Shown: positions 1 to 14,143, numbered from the stretch's first letter. The stretch: DNA of 64,000 bases from Batkoa obscura (GCA_030770535.1 JASVEC010000039.1:186001-250000), one strand, 5' to 3'. Program-made: numbers and translations. Notes: a model not told the origin generated them from the sequence alone.

Positions 1-691
1 AACAGCATATAAGGGTATTTTTTTAATCTTATCACTTTTTTGTCTTTAAGTGCTATTTAAGCAAAAAAGCTATCAATAAAATTTAAGTAAAAAAACATCT
101 TTATATAAAAAAAATTATAATAATTAATTTTTATAATCAATTGCATTATAAAAAAAGCTTAAAATTATGTTATAATAGCATAAAATAATAAAAACAATCT
201 TTTATAATTAATAAATTAATGTTTTTTTAGCTTTATATAACAAAACTAAAAAATAATATAGCATGCTTTTTATTTAGTAAAATTATAAATTGTGCATAAG
301 CTATGCCAACTTGAATTTTAAAAGAAAATTCAGTAACATAAGGTGATATAAAGCCATATAAACCCAAATTGCCCACATAATGGAATATAGATATCTATCT
401 TTAAAAGAGAAATTTGAGTAATTAAATTCTTGATCTAAATTGAGTTTTTGTCTAATCTTAGAAACCAGGCACTTATTTTTTGTTCAAGAATTTAAATAAA
501 TTTTTTCCATTTAATAATTTAATAATACAAGTGGAAATTTTGAAAGTAAAATGATATCCCTAATCATCATTTTTGTAAAAAAATCTTAAAATTCAACTTT
601 GTTTTATTTTAATTTTAAAATATTGACCTACCATTTCATTTTTTTTTGACATAACACCATTTTAAAACACATATTAGTCCACTTTTCCGCC
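1..691. other. Intergenic region upstream of the M16 peptidase
   Basis: Very AT-rich sequence with no convincing reading frame. The first ~107 bases are a diverged copy of the window's MITE family; the rest holds homopolymer A/T runs and no recognisable gene. Confidence 0.5.
7..107 (+). mobile_element. MITE copy 1 (diverged)
   Basis: It aligns along its length to the ~105-bp family seen cleanly at 7685-7792, with the same order of parts: a GGG..TTTTTT left end, a TTTAAGTGCTATTT core, and an ACATC..TATATA right end. It is the most diverged copy, so probably an old insertion. Confidence 0.5.
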
Positions 692-3600
692 ATGGTATCC
701 AATTTCCAGCCCATTTTATACAACGAATTGAAACTAACCCTTAATTCAACCTCTCAATTTAATTTTAATCTTTACAAACATCATTCTACTAACCTAAAAG
801 TGCTATTCATCAATACGCCCGGACCTACCACCTTAGCTACCATTCTGATACCTACCTTGTGTACCGATAATAAGGGCCTACCACACACCTTAGAGCATCT
901 GATATTTTGTGGATCAAAACATTACCTTAAACGAGGGTACTTAGAAGCTTTAGCTTTAAGATCACTTTCTACCGGTACTAATGCATGGACTGCCTCAGAC
1001 CATACTGCATATACTTTTAATACAGTGGGTTATGAAGGACTGCTTAAAACACTTCCTGTGTTTTTGGACCATGTAATCAATCCCAGACTGAGCTATGAAG
1101 ACTTTGTAACTGAGGTGAGATTTAAATTTGCTTTTTTGAAGTTTTTAAACAATCTTAGGTGTACCATGTAGATGGGCGCGGAAAACAGGGTGGGGTTGTA
1201 TTTTCAGAAATGGTTAGTAGGGAATTTACAGAAGAGGATTTGGTAATTAGTATTAGAATTAGACTGACTTTTTAATAATTTATCATAGCTCGATATTAAT
1301 CTTCGCAGAGAGTTATATTTGGATAACAACACATACAGTTATGAATGTGGTGGATTGACCCCAGATATTGCTAAAATTGATATTGAGAGTATAAAAAAAT
1401 ATCATCAAGCATATTATCATTTGCAAAATGTGACTATATTAATAGCTGGTCAAGATCTTCCAAAAGATAAAATTCTGGATGTTTTGAATCACTCGATCAC
1501 CTTAAAGGAGGAAAAGATTATTACTCCAAGCATTGAAAAGAGCTTAAAGTTCCCATCAAAAGGAAATAAAAGTAACACTAAAACTGTACATTTTCCATCA
1601 GACGATACTTCAGTGGGGTCAATAGGCTATGGTAAATATTTTAATACTAATAGTATTTATATGATTCATTAACAAATTTAGCTTGGAGAGGCCCAGAATT
1701 TAGCGACTATCAGCAGTCTTTAACTTTAGAAATCATTTTACTTTATTTAACAGATAGTCCAGCATCCCCAATGCAACAACATTTTGTAAACTTGAACGAA
1801 CCAATAGCGAATGGCATTGGATACGAATTAAGGTTAACCCCAGAAACCAGTCTCTGGTTAACTTTTTATGGGGTTCCAGCAAAAGGGAAGTATGTACACG
1901 CTGGAATTTATAGAGAAAAAGTATTAAGCTGTATAAAAGAAAGTATTAATAAAATGAAGTTAGATAAACTTCATGAAGCTATTAGAAAGTTTAGAAATAA
2001 TAGATTAAGAAGTTTGGAAGAGGATGCAACAGAGGATCTAGTGGATAACATTATCCCAGCTATCATCGCTGATACATTTTATAATACTCCATTTGAAGCA
2101 TCATTAAATCAACTGTGCCATACATTTGATATCATAAATAGTTTAATTGAAAAAGACTTATCATATTGGAAGGAGATGAGTAAACTTTGGCTATTAGATC
2201 AATCACCTAGTGAGGTGATTGCCTTACCTTCTAACATACTTGGACAGAAAATAGAAATGAACAGGGCGAAAAGTGAAGCAGAATTCGTAAAAAATTTAAG
2301 TAAAAAAGAATTGAGTAAAATAGATCAAGATTTGAAGGCTATAATTGATAGTAATAAAATTGATCTTACTGGTGAAGACTTCTCATTTCATCCAGATATG
2401 GCCAAAGTGCCTATATCTAAGAGTACCATCCATAATATCAGCATGAACTCGGAATTAAAACTGTTTAATCATGTACAGTTGATGCAATTGAATACGCAAT
2501 ACAATCATTTAATGATTGGCCTACCAGTAAAGAGAGTACCAGACGACTTAAAACCTTACTTTGTTTTATTACAAGCTTTGATGTTCCAATTGGATGTTAT
2601 CAAAAAAGACCAAACCATCATACCATATAATGAAGTGGTTGAAAATACAAACAAAGCTACGGTAGAAAGATATGCTACTTTAGGCTTAGGAAATAAAACA
2701 TTTAGTACCTCTTGGTTAAGTGACTATTTTTTTATATTTAGTAAATGTGAGACAGAGCAATTTGATGACATGTTAAAATGGACTCTAACCAATATATTTG
2801 ATTGTGTATTTACAAAATCTCGCCTGCTGTCTACTGCTAAAAATCTTTTAAGTGGACTTGAAGAGACTCTAAGGGATGGAGACTCAATGATGCATTACAT
2901 TTGTTCAAGAATTATAGCGGAAGGTAAAGAAGGAGATACCAGCTTTGATATGGCAATCAATTTGTTTAAGCAAGAAGAATTTCTTGCTGATCTCATAACC
3001 TCTATGTCGGACCCTAAGCTGGGCAAAGAGACTACCAATGCCATCATACAGAAATTGGTCAAACTGAGAGACATAATTCTATTGTCTTCCGTAGACGGGG
3101 GTATTGTGCAGATAGGATTTTCATTCAATGCGTTTGATAATCACTCAGTTCCTGCCCAAAAATTTAAATCCTTGTTTGAGACTTATTATCACGAATTGGC
3201 TAATAAAGTTACTTCTACTTTATCAAACAAAAATGAAAACCTTAAAAAAAAAGACTATAAACTAGATTTAGATCAATCAAATACTATAGATATAACCTAT
3301 AACCCTTCCCCACTCCCAATAATTCTTAGACACCCCTACAAACACCCTAAAGACCCACCATATCCAACGGCTGCTATCATCTATCTTGGATCTATTACTT
3401 CCTCTTATTCCGTTGCTATAGTGCCGTGTCATCTATTCAGCATACCGGCCTCCACTCAAGAGCACGAAAAATTCCATGAGATGATGAGTGTCTCTATGCT
3501 GTCCGAACTATTTTCAAGAAGCAATGGCCATCTTTATGAATTGATACGTGGTCAAGGTTTAGCGTATCATATTCAGCTTAGTCTAAGACCTTGGACTGGG

Positions 3601-4249
3601 GGACTTGTATTAGAGTTGAGTGACAGTATTGATCCAGAAAAGGCTTTAAATGAGATATGGTCTTTTTTTGAACGCTTGTTAGATGCGAATGAGTGGGACA
3701 AGCTGATTGATCCTATGGAATTAGAGTTGGCCAAATCATCTATTGTTTATAATAGCTTTTATTTGCTTGATTCACCATCCGCGATCTTAGATTCTGCTCT
3801 CAGACTAGGACTTTGTGTAAGCTGATATTTAGTTATTTTTTCTAAGATTAATACCTTTTTAGGGATTTAACACAATTGAAGAATTTGTCCAGCTCACCAG
3901 AGATTGTTTAAATACAATTACATTAGATGATTTAAGGGCTGCTTATCTTGATTATTTTACACAGTTTTTGGATCCAAAAAAGTAAGCTTCTCATTTGTTA
4001 TAATTAAGTTTATTTATCATTTTAAGAACTCAAATCTTTGTTTTGAGCCCAGACCCAAGGCATCAGGAGGAAGAAATGGATACGGATACGGAAACGGAAA
4101 CGGAAAATGAGTATGATATGGAGGATGACGTGGAAGATAGCGATGACTCTAAAAGTCAGACTTCTTCTATCAATTCAGTTGCTGTTATAGATCTTAGTGA
4201 TAACAAGCGTGGATTTCGATTTACTGAGATTGGATTAAATAAATTTTGA
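692..4249 (+). CDS. M16C-family zinc metallopeptidase (YOL098C/C05D11.1-like)
   Basis: Six exons fit: 692-1114, 1159-1242, 1289-1631, 1682-3816, 3863-3981 and 4027-4249, joining in frame to about 1,040 residues, the usual size of the yeast YOL098C class. The inverted zinc-binding motif HTLEH follows LP near residue 70. The next exon reads VDGRGKQGGVVFSEM, a block typical of M16C pitrilysin-like peptidases, and later exons cover the second half of the clam-shell fold. The C-terminus is a strongly acidic Asp/Glu/Thr tail (about residues 975-1005) followed by a short basic end. Family members are ATP-independent peptidases; the substrate of this subgroup is unknown. There is no clear mitochondrial presequence, which argues against the PreP/Cym1 branch. 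The gene is convergent with the DDHD gene downstream. Confidence 0.9.
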
Positions 4250-4570
4250 TTTTGGATTTATCGCAAGTAATTCAATAAGTTTAATCTATTTGATAAAATT
4301 TATATTTATATTCAATACACAGTCGTGTCTTTTTAAAAAAAATAGCTATCTAGTTTCTTGATTTTAAACTAGAAAGTGAATAAAACACTGAAAGGAAGAA
4401 AGTTAATTCGATATACTTTTTTGATTTAAATAACATAAAATAAAACTCTAAATTACAATCAAATAATTCAATTTATTAACTGTTTTCAATTTATACTAAG
4501 ATCTAAGCATTTCAATAATTTAATGATATTACGATACTATATAAGATTAAATAATATTTAAAACTACACT

Positions 4571-7180
4571 TCAATCCTCGACTGGTTCACTCCCTTCTTT
4601 TTTTTTATCTTTAAGATGCAACATGGTTTTTATCATTTGTTGTGCTAAATCTTTGTTATCCCAATAACTAAAATGTGCTCCGAGTCCAACAAAGTATTCC
4701 ATACTTAAGTTACTAATTGCCTTGGTTTGAATACAATAATCATACCTTTTGAGATTTTCTACTTTATCTACCCCGTTACAACAAACTGGTGGAAACTGTG
4801 CATCACTATTTATCCGATCAAGTGCTTTTTTTTCTTGTATAAGGACATCTTTAGTTTCTGCATTCCCTGGACGCCTTTCCAAATCCACTGTTGTACTATG
4901 ACAGTTCTCATCTGGTAAATTGATCTTTGTGTTACTTATCAAATCACTGTTCTCTTGGGAAAGGTTATTTACATCATCAAAATAACTATTGATACTAGTT
5001 TCAGATTTCACGCTTCTATTCCATCTCGGTGTAAGGTTTCTAATTAACCTGGGTTGTGATATATCTTTTTTGGCATCTCCACAACTATCATCCATAGTTA
5101 CTTTTTTCTTGGGTTTCCTTGTGTTTGATAAGCTCTCTAAATTATTTTCTTTATTATCGTTTTCTTTTTCATCGTTTTTTGCTTTAAAACCGTTCAAATC
5201 TGTTGCTGAAGTTTGAGCTTTTTCGTTCAACTTATTCTGTTGTATATTAAATGCCATAGAACCCCATAGCCACATGATTTCTTCCTCATTGCAGCCATCT
5301 TTTAGCCTATCCAAATGATTCCATGTCTTACTACGAGAAAGTTGAACATGTCTATCATTTTCCGTTTTTATGTTATTAGGGTGTTGATGGGTTTCTAGAT
5401 ATTTGGAAGTGCTAACATCTTCATAAGACGATGATATTTCGCTTTCTTTTATATCTGCGCTAAAAGGGTATTTTAGACTCAACAAATGTGAGCTAGATTC
5501 AGAATTATTGTCTCTGAATATAATATCTTTAGAATTCACATTCCTATTGAAAGGCTTAGGAGAAATTTGCTTATGAGCAATTGAGTGACGAGAGTAATAC
5601 TTTCCTATCTTAGGGCGCCTAGGCGGTGTTTTTGGCTTAGGACTAGATTTGGGTGATGAATTGAACTTAGGATATGAAAACAATGAATCAATTGCACCTT
5701 GATAGAATGAAGAAGGGCGTGAATTTACTGCGGAATTCGATTCGGAGGGCAAAGGTGATGATCTGTTATATTTTATTTCATGTAGCCTTTCAATTACCGA
5801 TCCTCTTTTATAACCAGATATTCCAACAGCTGATACGGAAAATCCGCTTAAACTACGTGTACTTATATCATCTTCGGATTTTAAAACTGTTATGGATTCA
5901 TTGCTTAGCTCCAGAGAGTCAACGCTACCTTCATCGCTACTCTCATAACCTCCTAATGAATCCTCATCATCCTCATCCTCTAACTGTCTATTGAAATTTG
6001 GGAGTAAATTTTTTGCTGACTTTATAAAAGATGGCGCTTCTGGCAAAAGGGCAGATATTCTTGGGAAATAATAGGATTGTTCATTAGTTTCATAAGTATC
6101 AATAGGTTTAGCTTCGAGTCCTTCATAGTCTTCTGAAATTAAAGGTTCTAGTCTATATGCTAATGGATCATACGGATTATAAATGTTCATAAACTCTATA
6201 TCTTCAGACAAACGAAAATCTTCATATTTAAGCCCTCTTAAAACCATAACTGCCCCAATTGGCGACCCCAGAGTAAAGAGAAATTTCGGTTCAAAATCAA
6301 GCTTAGGATAATTGGTACGCGGAAAAGCTACAGAGTAAATCTGGTCATTTGAGCCCACCTCTTGATTTTTAATTGAAAGCAGGTCATAGCTTATTACACC
6401 ACCAAGTGAATGAGAAATAATCCCAACAGGTCCACAAAAATCAGGATATACCTCTTTGAACTCTTTAAATATTTTATTCGCCTTCATGCAAATGATATCT
6501 AACAAGTGTTGACGGTGATAGTCTGTGAAATAGTATAACACATCCGAAAGGCAATCTAATCGATTATAAGCATATATATTGATTTGTTAATTATAGTACC
6601 GTTTGTTATAACTCTCATTGCTGGCACCGTTGGAAGCGTAATCTTGTTCATGCGCCTATTTTGTTTAGATTTATAATGAATGAAAAAGAATATGGTTACC
6701 CATCAACTGTGGTAAGTGCATGGAATTCCTCCGCCCATTCTAGAAAAGTGATTAATTTTTACTTAGATAGCCACTATGTGCTTACCGATAGGTGCATAAA
6801 AAAGCTTCATTTCCTTGTCGGCATACTTCTGCTCCAAAACTGTTTTTGCGGTTTCACTAAGTGTATTGACTTGATTTGTTTTATTGTTGAATTATGTTAT
6901 ATTTTAAAAAGACTTACTGTTTTCATTAAACTTGCTTTTATCAAACATTTTATATCCTATTCCTTTATATAAGTTTTAACAAATGTTAACTTGCTCAATA
7001 AAATTGAATTACCATGAATAATAAATATCAAATGAGTCGGAGGAATCTTCGAAGGCTCAAAACCTAAAGTTTTATTATATTTAAAGACAAAAAATAGTAA
7101 CAATAAATACCTTCAGAATATATATCTAACAAGCTGGGCTTTTCCTTTTCTTTAGTTTCGCTGCTAGCTTCTATCGTCAT
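4571..7180 (-). CDS. DDHD-domain phospholipase (PA-PLA1 / DDL1-like)
   Basis: Seven exons were rebuilt: 7180-7111, 7063-7013, 6962-6918, 6869-6786, 6739-6700, 6655-6600 and 6555-4571. They sum to 2,331 nt, giving 776 residues. The order is typical of the family: a PTHLIFIIHGIG beta-strand near residue 35, the block IEW..EFHAL...RMNKITLPTVP, a lipase nucleophile elbow SHSLGG (Ser ~165), then a long low-complexity Ser/Asp/Lys-rich middle. Near the C-terminus is the DDHD-type metal/catalytic patch (YDYCIQT, then GLGAHFSYWDNKDLA). Family enzymes hydrolyse phosphatidic acid and other glycerophospholipids on intracellular membranes. No WWE or SAM domain is visible. The six upstream exons are too short to show as open frames, but their splices agree in phase. 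The start is the first ATG in frame; an earlier exon cannot be excluded. Confidence 0.9.
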
Positions 7181-9062
7181 AATTTTAAATGTTTAAAATG
7201 TTAAAACTTCACTGAGACCATTTCTATTTTTATAAAGCTTCTCTTTTAAAGTGATGTCAGAATTATAAAAAATCTCAACTTTCTAAATATGTGTTTGTGA
7301 CCAACTATAATTTTCCATTGATAAAGGTTCTTATTGTTTATTGGCTCGGTTAGATTTGCTACTAAATTGCACATGCTTATATAATTTTACTATCATTGCT
7401 ACTCTTGCACCATATTTAATTTGAGTATTTTAATTTATTTTAGTTTTAAACAGGGATAATTATACTATATTAAATACAATAACCATTGTTGTTTGCTGTA
7501 TAAATAATTAAAAAATCAAATTAACAATTCCAGACAGTGTTGTTTTTTTCGACATTTCATTAGTAATTAACACAATTCTATTTTCTTCAAAGTGTAAAAA
7601 ACGCTGAAAAAAAGTTTTTTAGCTCAAAACTTGAGCAAGATTAAATTTAAGTAAAATAAATTTGGAGATTTACTAAAATTACAGTATGGGGATGTTTTTT
7701 TTGGTTTCATTACTTTTTTCATTTTTTAAGCGCTATTTGAGCGGGAAGATTGTTAGCAAAATTCTTAAACATAAAAATACATCCACATATATTCTTACTA
7801 AGTTCACAAAAATCCAATACAGCCAATCAAACAGCTTTATTTGATCATTCAGTTTACAGCTATTAAAATTAAAATGGACATTTTAAAATTGTCTCAGAAA
7901 GATTGAACTGATATTTACAAAAAATTACAATTTACTAAATTTTGTTAGGTTCACATTAAGCTTTATAAGCAAAAAGCATTTCTAATTATTTAATAAATTT
8001 TAGTAAATTGGCATTAAATAATTTTGAATGTGTAAGTTTTATATTAAAATAAATACTTATCTTAAAATACTAGTAAAAGAAGCTTTAAGTTTTATTTTAC
8101 AATTCTTGAAAATATATTAATATTATTACAGTGTTAAAAATGTTAAAGATATACAATGTAAAAATAATATGAAAATCTTTTATTTAAGATAGAAAAGATA
8201 TTTGATATAATTATTAAAATAGTTTAATATGTACATATTTTTTTACATATCAAAAAAATAAAACTTAGCATTTATAATTTTAGTTTATTATTAGGGGAAA
8301 ATTAATCAATTAGAACTTTTGTAATATATTTAGTACAAAAAAAGTTTTGTATAAGTAGATTTTATAAACTAGTCTTTATTTAAATATAACAAAAGATCAT
8401 TATTTGGGAATTTTTCAGATATCAACTCAGTACAAAATTTTTGCTGATTAGTGTTGCCAAATTTTTGTTTCATTTTCAAATTTCAATATCTATAGATTAA
8501 ATAATCGAGCCCAGCCATTTGATTGGCTAGTTAAATTTTAGTAAATTTAGTAAAAACATGATTTTAGTAAATTTATAAATCTAAGTTTAAATATTATTAA
8601 TCTGTTTTAAGTCAATGCTCTCATAATGGTTATTTTAAATTATCTAATAAAACTTGTAAAGTAATTTAAATCTCAATAGCCATAATTCATAAAAACACTA
8701 TGGCTAAGATGAAAATATTAACATTTTATTGTAAAACATAATAAAGAATCCAACAATGAAAAAGTGCTAAAACAAAAAATAGATCGTATCTATTTACCCC
8801 ATAACCAAGAGGTACGCTTATTGACTGATCCAGAGCGTTCTAATAAAAAAGTATAGTTTTAGAACCAGTAAATAAATAAATAATAATTAAATAAACAAAA
8901 ATTAAAAAAGGCTTAAAGAAAAGCAAACCGAAGCCGGAACCTTAGGGACGCTCATGTTCATAACAGATAATATTAACTTTCACTCTCATCTTTGGGCAGA
9001 TCATGGAGGCCTTAATATTATAAATAGAACCTTGTTAAGGGATGATGAAAAAATAATTGAAA
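7181..9062. other. Gene-free stretch between the DDHD and kinesin genes
   Basis: About 1.9 kb of AT-rich DNA. It contains one clean MITE copy (7685-7792) and, near its right end, a diverged inverted-repeat segment (about 8940-9170). A short open plus-strand stretch around 8713-8865 encodes a charged peptide of about 50 residues with no ATG, and no family was recognised. No convincing gene was found. Confidence 0.5.
7685..7792 (+). mobile_element. MITE copy 2
   Basis: A clean family member of about 108 bp. The left end TATGGGGATGTTTTTT and the right end ATACATCCACATATA are imperfect inverted repeats of each other. The interior carries the core AAGCGCTATTTGAGCG. The TA at both edges is consistent with a TA target, as in Tc1/mariner-derived MITEs. 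Confidence 0.8.
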
Positions 9063-9170
9063 TCAACCAGGTAAAAGCTTGATCAAAGAAAAGAGTGAAA
9101 TAGATTTGGATTTCCATTGGCGAACATGAGGCCCCCAAGATCTGACCAGACTAGGTATCGCTTGGTTGCT
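8941..9170. repeat. Diverged inverted-repeat segment
   Basis: Plus-strand sequence from ~8945 (..CTCATGTTC....TTTCACTCTCATCTTTG..) resembles the reverse complement of ~9095-9165 (..CTCATGTTCGCC...ATTTCACTCTTTTCTTTG..), with scattered mismatches. It may be an old mobile-element relic at the 3' end of the kinesin gene. The alignment is by eye and weak. Confidence 0.3.
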
Positions 9171-12100
9171 TAACAACCTCATAATCCCAAAACATAGGAT
9201 TACATCCAAGATCATCCTTAAGCGCATTATGTAAAAGTTAGCTTGCTTACCATGTTTACTCCCTCCAATGCTATTGATGAAGTTTTCGAAATCACTAAAC
9301 ATAGATTAATTAATGCAAATTATTTTAAAAAAAGTAATAGTTACCTTTTGAGCTCTTGTTCTTCTGTAACAGGCGCTGTTCCACGTAAAGGTTTGGCAAT
9401 CCTTCCAAAGCTAAAGGGAGTCGAATTATTTGCTTGTTGTTTTGATACTAAATAAAGCTATTAGTAAATAGTAGAAATAAAAATAAAAATATACCCATGA
9501 CAGCTTCTAATCTTTCTTTTAAACTATTAAGTTGTTTCTCGAATCTAATAATAAAACAGATTAATATATAATAATAGCAATGTCAATAATAGCTTACTTT
9601 TGAGATTGAAGATTCAATTTTTCTTGGTTTTCTTTGAGTAGAGCTTCCATATTCGAAATCCTTTCATTGCGTGATGCTAATTTTCTTTCAGCTAAAGTTA
9701 CTTCTTTCTTAAGATTGGTGTTTTGTTCAACCAACTATAAAAACGTTACTAAATAATCTTTTAAAATATTTATATAGTTACTTGTTTCTGAACAGTAGTA
9801 AGCTGTTCTAGATTACGTTCCAAGAACATCATTTTCTGTTGTTGGTTTTTGGTATTATTGGATTTCAAAGAAGCACCCAATTGATCTCTAGTGGACTCTA
9901 ATGTAATTTCTAGCTCAATAACTTTCTCACATTTATTTTGGAGATCTCTCATTAACGATTTTTTCATAACATCGAAATCACTAAGTTGCTTTGCCTAAGA
10001 AATATTGGTATAATAATCACAAACTAACTATATTACTTTACCATTGTTTTACGAATAGCTTCAATGTCTTTTTCTTTGTCAGCTCCAACAACTCTAGGCT
10101 TGTTTGACCCAGCTTTAGCTACAGCTAACTTGAGTTCTTCATTGACTTGCTTTAACTCAACGATATTACTATAAAAGTTAATCTGCACTAAAAAATATTA
10201 ATACAAATACCTATTCATATCTTGAATTTCTTTGTTTTTGCGTTCTACGACTTCTTTAAGCTCTTTAATCTCTTGGAGATGTTTCTCTTTTTTCTGATTA
10301 TATTGGGATTCGATTTTTTCCTAGATTCGGATAAGTATAAGAGAGTAGTTGAAATTAAGCTGCTTACTTTAAGATCTGCAACTTCTGCCTCACTCATACC
10401 ATGGTTATCTTCCTCAGCAAGAGTAATTTCTATAAAATAAATATCAACAAGCAATTATAATAATGAAAATTTACCTAAAACTTCAGCATATTCAAGTTCA
10501 ACAGCTGAAAGTCTCTCATCCAAATCATGACATTTACGAAGAAGGACATCATTTTCATATTCTAAATCACCAATAATTTGAGCATAATTCTCGATCTCTG
10601 CCCTTGAACGAACAACTTCAGTACGTAATGCTTCAGCTTCTTCTGAAGATACAGTATCTTTTCCTTCGATGGAATCTAAGCTTGCCATAGCTGATCTTAA
10701 CTCTTTTTCCTTAGCATTCCAATTTTCTAAATTAAGACTTGGTTCAATCTTGTTCATCATTTCAATTGTTTTGATAAGTTTAGCTTTCTCTTCTGCTTCA
10801 ATTGCTTTTTCTTTAGTTAAGATAGTTAAGGCTTCCTAAACTGATGTTAATAAATGATTCATTAAAGAATAATAAACCTACCTTAACTTCTTGAAGTTGG
10901 GAAGTCATTTCTACATTTGACTCAGTTATGCTGTCAAGTTGGATTTGAGTTTCATTTTTCTCAAAAATTATTTTCTCAAGCTCAGCTTTCAAGACATCTA
11001 ACTGGGACGACATTTGTTTATTTTCTTGTGAAGCTTGTGTCAATTCTTCTTTAACTTCATTGAGCTCTTTTTTGTACTCTGTTGCCATTTTAGTTTGATT
11101 ATTGAGATCATTTTCCTAATTAGAATGTTAGATAAGATAGAAAATGATGATATAAATACTTTTTCTGCTAAAGCGGAAGATAATGAATTTTCACGTTTGA
11201 TGAATTCTTCTCTTTCATCTTCGACAAGCGTTCCAGGAGTAGATGGCCTTGACAAATCGGCTAAATGCTCTGGTATTGGTTTAGGTGGCAGTGTCGAAAC
11301 GGATGATGTTGGTGAGGGTGGAACTTGGGATAAAGTAGGAGAAAGGGGAGTTTGCTGTTGTGTGGGTGTTGTAGGTCCTGAATCATTTGCTGATGCAGAA
11401 TTAGCACGTACGGGGCCTTTTTGAATAACAGCATAATTCTCTGGAGGTACAAAACCACCTAAATATGGAGTGAATCACTATATTTGAACAAATCCATGAA
11501 TAAATTACCAGAGCGCCATATTTTTGTTTCTCCTTCCAATGAACTGATGTACTGTTGAAATGTAAGGATTTGAGTCTTTGCCTTTTTGAGCATGGCTTTG
11601 AGCTCTGCTGGACTGAGTTCAGCATTGACTTTGGCTTTGTTCTTGATAGATTTGGCTCTAAAAACAATAAGATTGTCTTTATAAGCTTCTAATAAACTTA
11701 CCGTATACCAAATCGAAGAGTACTGACTGTTTCTGCATCATTGTATGACGAAGGTGAACAATTAATGACTAAAGTTGTCCTAGAATTACCACCAAGAGAT
11801 TCTTGCAAAATACGAGTAAGTTTAGAATCACGATAAGGAATATGTTTTGACTAAAAATGATATTCAATGATCCGATTTTATTATTAAACCTGTATATTAC
11901 CTTTCCATCAGTAAGGGAGTTAATCACCATACCAAGTGCGGAAAGTGATTTATTAATCTTTTTTGCTTCTTCTAAAGTTTGACCTGAAGCACCAGTTTTC
12001 CCTACCTAAAAATATTAAAAATAATATTTAAACAGGTTATTTTTACCTTTTCTGAACCAGCTAAATCGACCAAAAACATTCTACCACGTTTTTGACTTCC

Positions 12101-13006
12101 GTCTGAAAGATTTTTTTGTTCGACATTTATCACAAAGAGTGAATGAGAACGAGAAGATTCAGCATTCATTTCTATTAAAGATTAAACAATTATTTAATAT
12201 GTTGATAATAATATTTTACTTGTGAATGCCACAACTCTGTTTGCTCCACCTCTGTTTAAAACTTCATATACTTCTTCCACTGAGCTTACATAAAGTTCAG
12301 TCATACCCTTAACATAAATCCCATTTACTTTATCTTCATGGATCGGCAGATTGTCATTTACAGCTAAAATTTGGTAAATTCAAAATATAAACTTAACATA
12401 AAATTTTTACGGTTTAAAAGATCTTTAATTTTTTCCATATAAATTTCCATATATGAAACTTTAACCAAATACTCAATGTTTGAAGTAGAAGCATAAATGC
12501 TTTCAAAAATGGTTTCAATGATACGCGGAGTAATACCCTTTAATTCTAAATTATCTAACCCTCCTGCTCCCTATAAACTCTTTTTAGTTTATTCCTTTTT
12601 ATTATAATTCTTTTTACCATCATCGTAAATGTTTTACCAGCACCTGTTTGCCCATAGGCAAAAACTGTTCCATTGTACCCTTTAATTACATCTAAAAGAA
12701 TATTAATACTGGTTTTAAGTAATAATTAACAATTCAACCATCTACAGTCGCTTTCACTGAAGACTCAAAAAAATCTTTTTGGGATGTTGTATGATCGTAA
12801 ATGGCATCAAAGGTAAAATCCCCTGGATACTCTTTACTCTAAATACAATATTAGTATGAATGAATAAACAATTGTTAAATTTTTACATCAACTTGAACGG
12901 TGGTCATGTCCTCACTGAATTTGATACAAGGCTGACCTCCGGCCTCAATTTCCCTTTTATTTTGAGGACGGAACCTACATAACACTCGAATATTATTTCC
13001 AGCCAT
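9063..13006 (-). CDS. Kinesin-1 heavy chain
   Basis: The start [16 protein letters not shown] matches the start of conventional kinesins. The motor domain then shows the P-loop GQTGAGKT (about 12630-12653), switch [10 protein letters not shown] (about 12135-12165), switch II DLAGSE (about 12055-12075) and the helix-6 block [15 protein letters not shown], each in a separate short exon. A long heptad-rich stalk follows through about 11,700-9,480 (roughly 20 exons in all). The tail block [10 protein letters not shown] near 9,390 matches the autoinhibitory IAK tail of fungal kinesin-1. The protein is a plus-end microtubule motor for vesicles, nuclei and dynein delivery. The exact 3' end is uncertain: after the IAK exon an exon from ~9296 stays open to a stop at 9063, but a GTAAGC donor near 9250 could end it earlier. 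Introns are numerous and short, all GT..AG. Confidence 0.9.
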
Positions 13007-14143
13007 ACTAAACTGGGCTCTTTAAAGCCAAAAAAAGTAACTATTAATCGAAGCTAAATTGAAAAGATTATAAAAATGCTCGCAATTCAAAACTTGGCTA
13101 GTTCGTTTTAATTTAATTTAAGGAACACTAGAAAAGTGGTTAATTGTGGCTTCAATACTGTTTAAAAGTCACTCTCCCAATTCATTTCTACACTCCATTA
13201 GGAAAAATTATTTTAACCAATCATTTTTGACTCTTTCATTGGTTCATCCAGTTAACTTTAAGCCTATCATACATCGGGAATTAAATTATTAAAATTTATT
13301 TATTATGACTGCAATAGTACTTATATCACATAATATGAATTAAAAATCAATACAATAATAGTTCCCGTTAATTAAAGTTTTATAAAATATAAAATGTACC
13401 GATCTTCGTTTAATTTAGTTACAAGTAGTTGTATTTTAATTTATAGATTATAAAGATAAACATTTTAAATTAAATAGCTTATGCTGTTAAATTTGTTACA
13501 TACAATAAATACCAAGCCTAATTTCTATAAGTAGTAAACGTTTATTTATATTCCATGTGAACATAATTTTATAATATTCCAATAAACTGATTTGAATTAA
13601 GTTACTTAGCATATAATGATCAAAGAAATAAATAAATAAAATAATTAAAAAACAGTTAAGTGATGCGATAAGCTTAACATTGGGAGATATTCGAAGTAAA
13701 AATATAATAAATGATACTACTGATTCAAATCTTTAATATGGTTTCTTTAAATGACAATGGTAAAAAAAGGTAGCCATAGCAAGTCAATCAACTAATTAAT
13801 GCTAAATTAAATTTAAATAGTAGAAATCCTGATTGAAAAAGTTACTTACGACTGGCACTTATATTGAATATCAATTAAATTTATCCACACTCTATTTAAA
13901 GAACTATACATAGATTAAGTTCGCAATAGACGATATTAAATAATAATACTATTTCATAGCTTCTGATCCTTTCATTCTGCTAAAAAGCTAATTCAAAAAT
14001 ATTAAATTTAGCCCATTGTTAAATTGTTAAATAACTGGTTATCTGATAATTAAAGTTTGATTAAATTTCAATTATAAATAATTCAATAAAAATTAATTTA
14101 TTTTAAAATAAATTTACTCCATCAACAAACTTTATTGGAAACT
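13007..14143. other. Intergenic region, kinesin promoter side
   Basis: About 1.1 kb of AT-rich DNA with no supported reading frame. It holds the kinesin promoter and the QCR9 3' region. No repeat was recognised. Confidence 0.45.

Noticed and set aside
11035-11458. Plus-strand 129-codon frame and neighbours in the kinesin stalk
   Set aside because: Antisense or off-frame shadows of kinesin exons; the real frame carries the coiled coil.
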